Origin: Oscillospiraceae bacterium
GTDB lineage: Bacteria > Bacillota_A > Clostridia > Oscillospirales > Oscillospiraceae
Assembly: GCA_017415945.1 (NCBI GenBank)
Contig: JAFQDR010000272.1
Span: 1 to 9,780 of the forward strand
Direction: 5' to 3'
DNA length: 9,780 nucleotides
The position numbers and the translations under genes are program-made. Numbering within the stretch: position 1 is the stretch's first letter; every line of letters begins with the position of its first letter. The notes under the pieces are model-generated. The model was given only the letters and a program-made list of their open reading frames with translations. It was not told the origin of the DNA and made no database searches. Positions 6,912 to 9,780 of the stretch are shown one piece after another.

Positions 6912-7469
6912 ATGTCAAAAAATGACCGCAGAGTGCGCTACACCAAGCAGACAATCAAAAACACGCTTTTAGAGCTGCTTCAAAACACTCCTTTTGAAGA
7001 AATCACCGTAAAGGCTCTTTGCCAAAAGGCAGAAATCAACCGCGCTACCTTTTATTCCCATTATGATTCACTCATTGCACTGATGGAAGAAGTGGAATAT
7101 GAGGAATGCAGCCAGCTGTTTACTATGCTGGATGATATACTGATCGATGAGCATCATTTATATCATTCCACCTCCGTTATGATTCAGTTTTTGAAGGACC
7201 ACCCAACTCTGCGTGAAGTATTCTTATGCCGAACCACCGTGGGAAACGGACTCTCCTCTCTTACTTGGAAATACATGGACAAAAGTCTCAACTACATTAT
7301 CTCCTCCGGAAAAATCAACCGGACCCAGGCTCACTGGCTTTTGGGTTTTATCATCTGCGGAATGCGCGAAATTCTGCGGCAATGGTTTGAAGGCGATATG
7401 AGCGACGAGGAAGATTTCATCCAAACCTTGAGTCTGTTCATTCGCTCGGGATTATCTGCTTTTGTGTGA
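6912..7469 (+). CDS. TetR/AcrR-family transcriptional regulator
   Basis: This 185-residue protein has an N-terminal TetR DNA-binding domain (about 8-55), in which ITVKALCQKAEINRATFYSHY (31-51) is the helix-turn-helix and RATFYSHY the recognition helix. The rest is a helical ligand-binding/dimerisation domain typical of small Firmicutes TetR proteins. The frame opens earlier with a GTG at 6888, but no ribosome site precedes that codon. The ATG at 6912 has GAGG eight bases upstream and begins the typical MSKNDRR sequence. The gene diverges from the GH3 operon, and the shared intergenic palindrome makes it the likely repressor of that operon and of itself. The inducer is not known and may be a glycoside or its aglycone, since TetR proteins often bind hydrophobic small molecules. 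It has more mixed codon use than the araM genes that follow. Confidence 0.88.
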   Translation: MSKNDRRVRYTKQTIKNTLLELLQNTPFEEITVKALCQKAEINRATFYSHYDSLIALMEEVEYEECSQLFTMLDDILIDEHHLYHSTSVMIQFLKDHPTLREVFLCRTTVGNGLSSLTWKYMDKSLNYIISSGKINRTQAHWLLGFIICGMREILRQWFEGDMSDEEDFIQTLSLFIRSGLSAFV

Positions 7470-7566
7470 TTGAATTGCAAGCCATATAAGCTGAATTTTC
7501 TTGAACAATGCACATAACAGACTAAAATCCACAAATAACGCTTTGTCAAATTATGTACAAATTCCC

Positions 7567-7595
7567 TTGCACATTGATATATTAGGATGTATAAT
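7567..7595 (+). promoter_or_regulatory. Predicted araM promoter
   Basis: TTGCAC (7567-7572), a 17-base spacer and a perfect TATAAT (7590-7595) make a strong sigma-A type promoter with a start near 7602, about 45 bases before the araM start codon. It makes the araM unit transcriptionally independent of tetR. Confidence 0.7.
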
Positions 7596-7633
7596 ATGCT
7601 CATAACCTTGTGTAAATAACAAGTGAAGAATAT

Positions 7634-7638
7634 GGAGG
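7634..7638 (+). promoter_or_regulatory. Shine-Dalgarno deciding the araM start
   Basis: GGAGG lies eight bases before the ATG at 7647. Two earlier in-frame starts (GTG 7623, ATG 7632) lie before or overlap this site, so the 7647 start is preferred. Confidence 0.8.
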
Positions 7639-7646
7639 AATACATT

Positions 7647-8888
7647 ATGATTCTGGATTGCACAAAATACACCGGTCCCTGCGAATGTGGCCGTAACCAC
7701 GAGCTGGTAACCAAGCTCGTCGTCTGTGAATACGGCGCACAGGATAACTTTGACAAGTACATGGAAGATATCGGTCTCACAGGCTTCCGTACCGTCATTT
7801 ACGACACCGTTACCTATAATCTGCCTTCCGTTAAGCATATCAAGGCTGACCAGGAAATCGTTCTGGAAGCACAGGGTCTGCACTCCGAAAAGGGCATGAT
7901 CGAAGACATGATGAAGCAGCTGGTTCGTAAGCCCGATCACATTGTTGTTGTGGGCGCCGGCACTCTGATGGACTTCGGTCGTTACAGCGCTTATCAGCTG
8001 GGTATCCCCTTCGTTGCAATCCCCACCCTCGTTTCCTCTGACGGCTTCACCGCAAATATCTGCTCCATCGTCATTGACGGTCAGAAGAAGTCCATCCCCA
8101 TGGTTGCTCCCGATGCAGTAATCTGCGACCTTGACATTGTTAAGGGCGCTCCCATGTGGCTGAACATCTCCGGCGTTCAGGACATTCTGTCCAAGCACTG
8201 CTCCATCGCTGACTGGAAGATCGCACATCTGGTTTCCGGCGAATACTTCTGCCAGAAGGTTTGCGACATGGCACAGGAAGCTCTGGACGTTATGGTAAAG
8301 TGCGCAAACGATCTGCGTGACGGCAAGCCCGCAGACTTTGAAGCAATGGCATACGCACAGATGATGTCCGGCCTGACCATGCAGATTCTCAACCACAGCC
8401 GTGCAGCATCCGGTGCAGAACATCTGATCGCTCACCTGGTAGAAATGAAGCCCAAGGGCTTTGAAAACGCAAACGGCATCCATGGCCGCTGCGTAGGCGT
8501 TGGTACCGTTCTGTGCGCAGAAGAATACCACCGTCTGGCTGAAAAGGAAACCATCGAAGTTAAGCCCTTCCAGCCTCTGGATCCCGCATGGGTTGAAGAA
8601 GTCTTCACCGAAAGACTGGCCGGTGGCGTATTCAAGGAAAACGAAAATGATGTTCTGAATACCTTCCCCGCAGAAAATCTGAAGGAAAAGTGGCCTGAAA
8701 TCCGCGAACTGATTGCTAAGATCCCCACCGCTGAAGAACTGATTGATCTGTTCAAGGCTCTGGACGCAGCATATCAGCTGGAAGACATCGGCATCGACAA
8801 CAATATGAAGCAGGAAGCTCTGGATGTTTCTGCTGCGATCCGTAACCGTCTGACTCTGAACCGTATGCGCCGTCTGATTGTTGAATAA
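7647..8888 (+). CDS. araM: sn-Glycerol-1-phosphate dehydrogenase (AraM/EgsA family)
   Basis: This 413-residue enzyme belongs to the metal-dependent polyol/iron-type dehydrogenase superfamily and is close in length to B. subtilis AraM. AraM reversibly reduces dihydroxyacetone phosphate to sn-glycerol-1-phosphate with NAD(P)H in the cytoplasm. The nucleotide-binding motif is GAGTLMD (103-109), corresponding to GSGT-x-x-D in the family. Candidate metal ligands are D132 in PTLVSSDGFTAN, H259 in GAEHLIAH and H279 in IHGRCVGVGT, matching the Asp-His-His set of GldA-type enzymes. The start at 7647 follows GGAGG by eight bases; frames beginning at 7623 or 7632 are less likely. Codon use is strongly biased (CTG, AAG, CCC, GTT), suggesting high expression. 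It is followed 47 bases later by a HAD-IIA phosphatase. In B. subtilis araL (HAD-IIA) and araM are also adjacent. A general glycerol-dehydrogenase-like activity is the alternative. Confidence 0.87.
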   Translation: MILDCTKYTGPCECGRNHELVTKLVVCEYGAQDNFDKYMEDIGLTGFRTVIYDTVTYNLPSVKHIKADQEIVLEAQGLHSEKGMIEDMMKQLVRKPDHIVVVGAGTLMDFGRYSAYQLGIPFVAIPTLVSSDGFTANICSIVIDGQKKSIPMVAPDAVICDLDIVKGAPMWLNISGVQDILSKHCSIADWKIAHLVSGEYFCQKVCDMAQEALDVMVKCANDLRDGKPADFEAMAYAQMMSGLTMQILNHSRAASGAEHLIAHLVEMKPKGFENANGIHGRCVGVGTVLCAEEYHRLAEKETIEVKPFQPLDPAWVEEVFTERLAGGVFKENENDVLNTFPAENLKEKWPEIRELIAKIPTAEELIDLFKALDAAYQLEDIGIDNNMKQEALDVSAAIRNRLTLNRMRRLIVE

Positions 8889-8935
8889 TCACGGCAAGGA
8901 AATAGAAACAAGGAAATAAGAAAGGAAGCTATAAC

Positions 8936-9730
8936 ATGGATTACGCAAAGCTGCGCAATTGTGAATTATTTGTATTCGACATGGACGGCACTCTGTATCT
9001 GGGTGACGATGTATATCCCGGTGCTATCAAGCTGTTGGAAGATCTGCCCTCTCTCGGCAAGAAGTACATCTATCTGACCAATAACTCTTCCCGTGCAGGC
9101 ACCGACTACATCCCCCGTCTGGTAGGTCTGGGCTTCCCCTGCGAAGCAGAAAACGTATTCACCTCCGGTATGGCTACCGGTCTGTACATGCAGCAGAACT
9201 ACCCCGAAGCACGCGTTTATCTGGTCGGTACTCCCGCATTCGAACGCGAACTGCTCAGCTACAATGTAAATCTGGTACAGGAAGACGCTGACGTTGTTAT
9301 CGTCGGCTTTGATACCACACTGGTTTACGAAAAGCTGGACAAGGCTGTTCACTTCCTGCGCAAGAACAACGCTAAGTTTATCGCTGCAAACCCCGACTGG
9401 GTTTGCCCCATGCCCAACGACGAAGTTCTGCCCGACTGCGGCAGCATCTGCGCACTGATCACCGCATCCTCCGGTGTTGAACCCATGTACATTGGCAAGC
9501 CCAACCGCAACATGGTTGATGTTATCTCCAAGATGACCGGTATTCCCAATGAAAAGATCTGCTGCGTAGGCGACCGTCTGTACACCGATATCGCTGTTGC
9601 ACAGAATGCTGATGCAGTTTCCCTGCTGGTTCTGTCCGGTGAAACCGATATGGCAATGGTTGACGCAGCTGAACGCAAGCCCGACTACATCCTCGACGGT
9701 GTATGGCAGATCGCTGACCTGCTGAAATAA
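8936..9730 (+). CDS. HAD-IIA (NagD/AraL-like) sugar-phosphate phosphatase
   Basis: This 264-residue cytoplasmic phosphatase of HAD subfamily IIA has the usual length for NagD, AraL and p-nitrophenylphosphatase proteins. All four HAD motifs are present: D15 and D17 in FDMDGT (nucleophile and acid/base), T48 in LTNNSS, K188 in GKPN, and D213/D218 in VGDRLYTD for magnesium. The cap domain lies between motifs II and III. The start has AAAGGAAG ending seven bases upstream of the ATG. Family members hydrolyse small phosphorylated metabolites with broad specificity. The adjacency to araM makes sn-glycerol-1-phosphate, or another product-related triose or sugar phosphate, a reasonable substrate, but this is inference. 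Codon bias matches araM, and the spacing (47 bases) suggests one operon with it and with the gene that starts at 9751. Confidence 0.87.
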   Translation: MDYAKLRNCELFVFDMDGTLYLGDDVYPGAIKLLEDLPSLGKKYIYLTNNSSRAGTDYIPRLVGLGFPCEAENVFTSGMATGLYMQQNYPEARVYLVGTPAFERELLSYNVNLVQEDADVVIVGFDTTLVYEKLDKAVHFLRKNNAKFIAANPDWVCPMPNDEVLPDCGSICALITASSGVEPMYIGKPNRNMVDVISKMTGIPNEKICCVGDRLYTDIAVAQNADAVSLLVLSGETDMAMVDAAERKPDYILDGVWQIADLLK

Positions 9731-9736
9731 AATTTT

Positions 9737-9743
9737 AGAGGAG
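9737..9743 (+). promoter_or_regulatory. Shine-Dalgarno of the gene starting at 9751
   Basis: AGAGGAG lies seven bases before an ATG and only six bases after the phosphatase stop codon, so a third gene of the same operon clearly begins here. Confidence 0.8.
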
Positions 9744-9750
9744 AATAGAG

Positions 9751-9780
9751 ATGTATAAATACATTATGGCTCTGGACGAA
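9751..9780 (+). CDS. Start of a possible glycerol kinase (FGGY family), truncated by window
   Basis: Only ten codons are visible, reading MYKYIMALDE. This resembles the first strand of FGGY kinases, in particular glycerol kinase, which commonly begins KYI-x-x-LDQGTTS. The position is 20 bases after the phosphatase gene with a strong ribosome site, so it is in the same operon. If it is glycerol kinase it would convert glycerol to sn-glycerol-3-phosphate. Glycerol kinases normally have Q after LD where this has E, so another FGGY kinase is possible. Ten residues cannot settle this. Confidence 0.5.
   Translation, partial: MYKYIMALDE

Larger units (their letters stand above)
7470..7646 (+). promoter_or_regulatory. 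Intergenic region between tetR and araM
   Basis: This is 177 bases of AT-rich sequence. I see no strong terminator for tetR. The only visible stem, TTTGT/ACAAA near 7543-7562, is short and not followed by a U-run. The right part holds the araM promoter and a short CTTGT/ACAAG inverted repeat (7607-7611 with 7619-7623) just after the expected transcription start. Confidence 0.5.

Noticed and set aside
7551..8531. 326-codon open frame on the minus strand opposite araM
   Set aside because: It covers the araM promoter and most of a strongly supported enzyme gene, and its Cys/His/Val-rich translation resembles no known family.

Overview
The window looks like a chromosomal carbohydrate and glycerol-phosphate region of a gut-type Clostridia (Firmicutes) bacterium, probably of the Oscillospirales/Lachnospirales kind. 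This placement is an inference from mid-range GC, strong GGAGG-type ribosome binding sites, the GH3/GH2/GPH-symporter content and the pairing of araM with a NagD-like phosphatase. I cannot fix a genus. No mobile element, CRISPR array, tRNA or rRNA is visible.

Layout. Positions 1-257 are a non-coding, hairpin-rich stretch ending in a strong GC-rich palindrome next to the end of the leftward operon. Positions 258-6709 (minus strand, transcribed right to left) form a tight three-gene glycoside-utilisation operon. The first gene is a large GH3 enzyme with circularly permuted domains and a membrane segment at each end. It is followed, 17 bases on, by a cytoplasmic GH2 beta-galactosidase-type enzyme and, 12 bases on, by a GPH/MelB-type sugar:cation symporter. 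Positions 6710-6911 are a divergent regulatory region with two overlapping promoters and a perfect 16-bp palindrome. A TetR-family repressor gene (plus strand, 6912-7469) follows and is the obvious candidate regulator.

Positions 7470-9780 (plus strand) are a second unit with its own good promoter. It holds an sn-glycerol-1-phosphate dehydrogenase (AraM/EgsA family), a HAD-IIA (NagD/AraL-like) phosphatase, and the first ten codons of a gene that resembles glycerol kinase.

How the genes may work together. In the left operon, the GH3 protein is predicted to sit on the outer face of the membrane and trim glycosides. The symporter would import the smaller sugar and the GH2 enzyme would hydrolyse it inside the cell, with TetR sensing a ligand. 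In the right unit, AraM interconverts DHAP and sn-glycerol-1-phosphate, the phosphatase could release glycerol, and the kinase could make sn-glycerol-3-phosphate. This last chain is a hypothesis from gene order.

The most interesting items are the doubly anchored permuted GH3 with matching KAYKKAK ends and altered active-site motifs, the single palindrome placed to control two overlapping promoters, the AraM-HAD-kinase module, and the structured non-coding element at the left edge.
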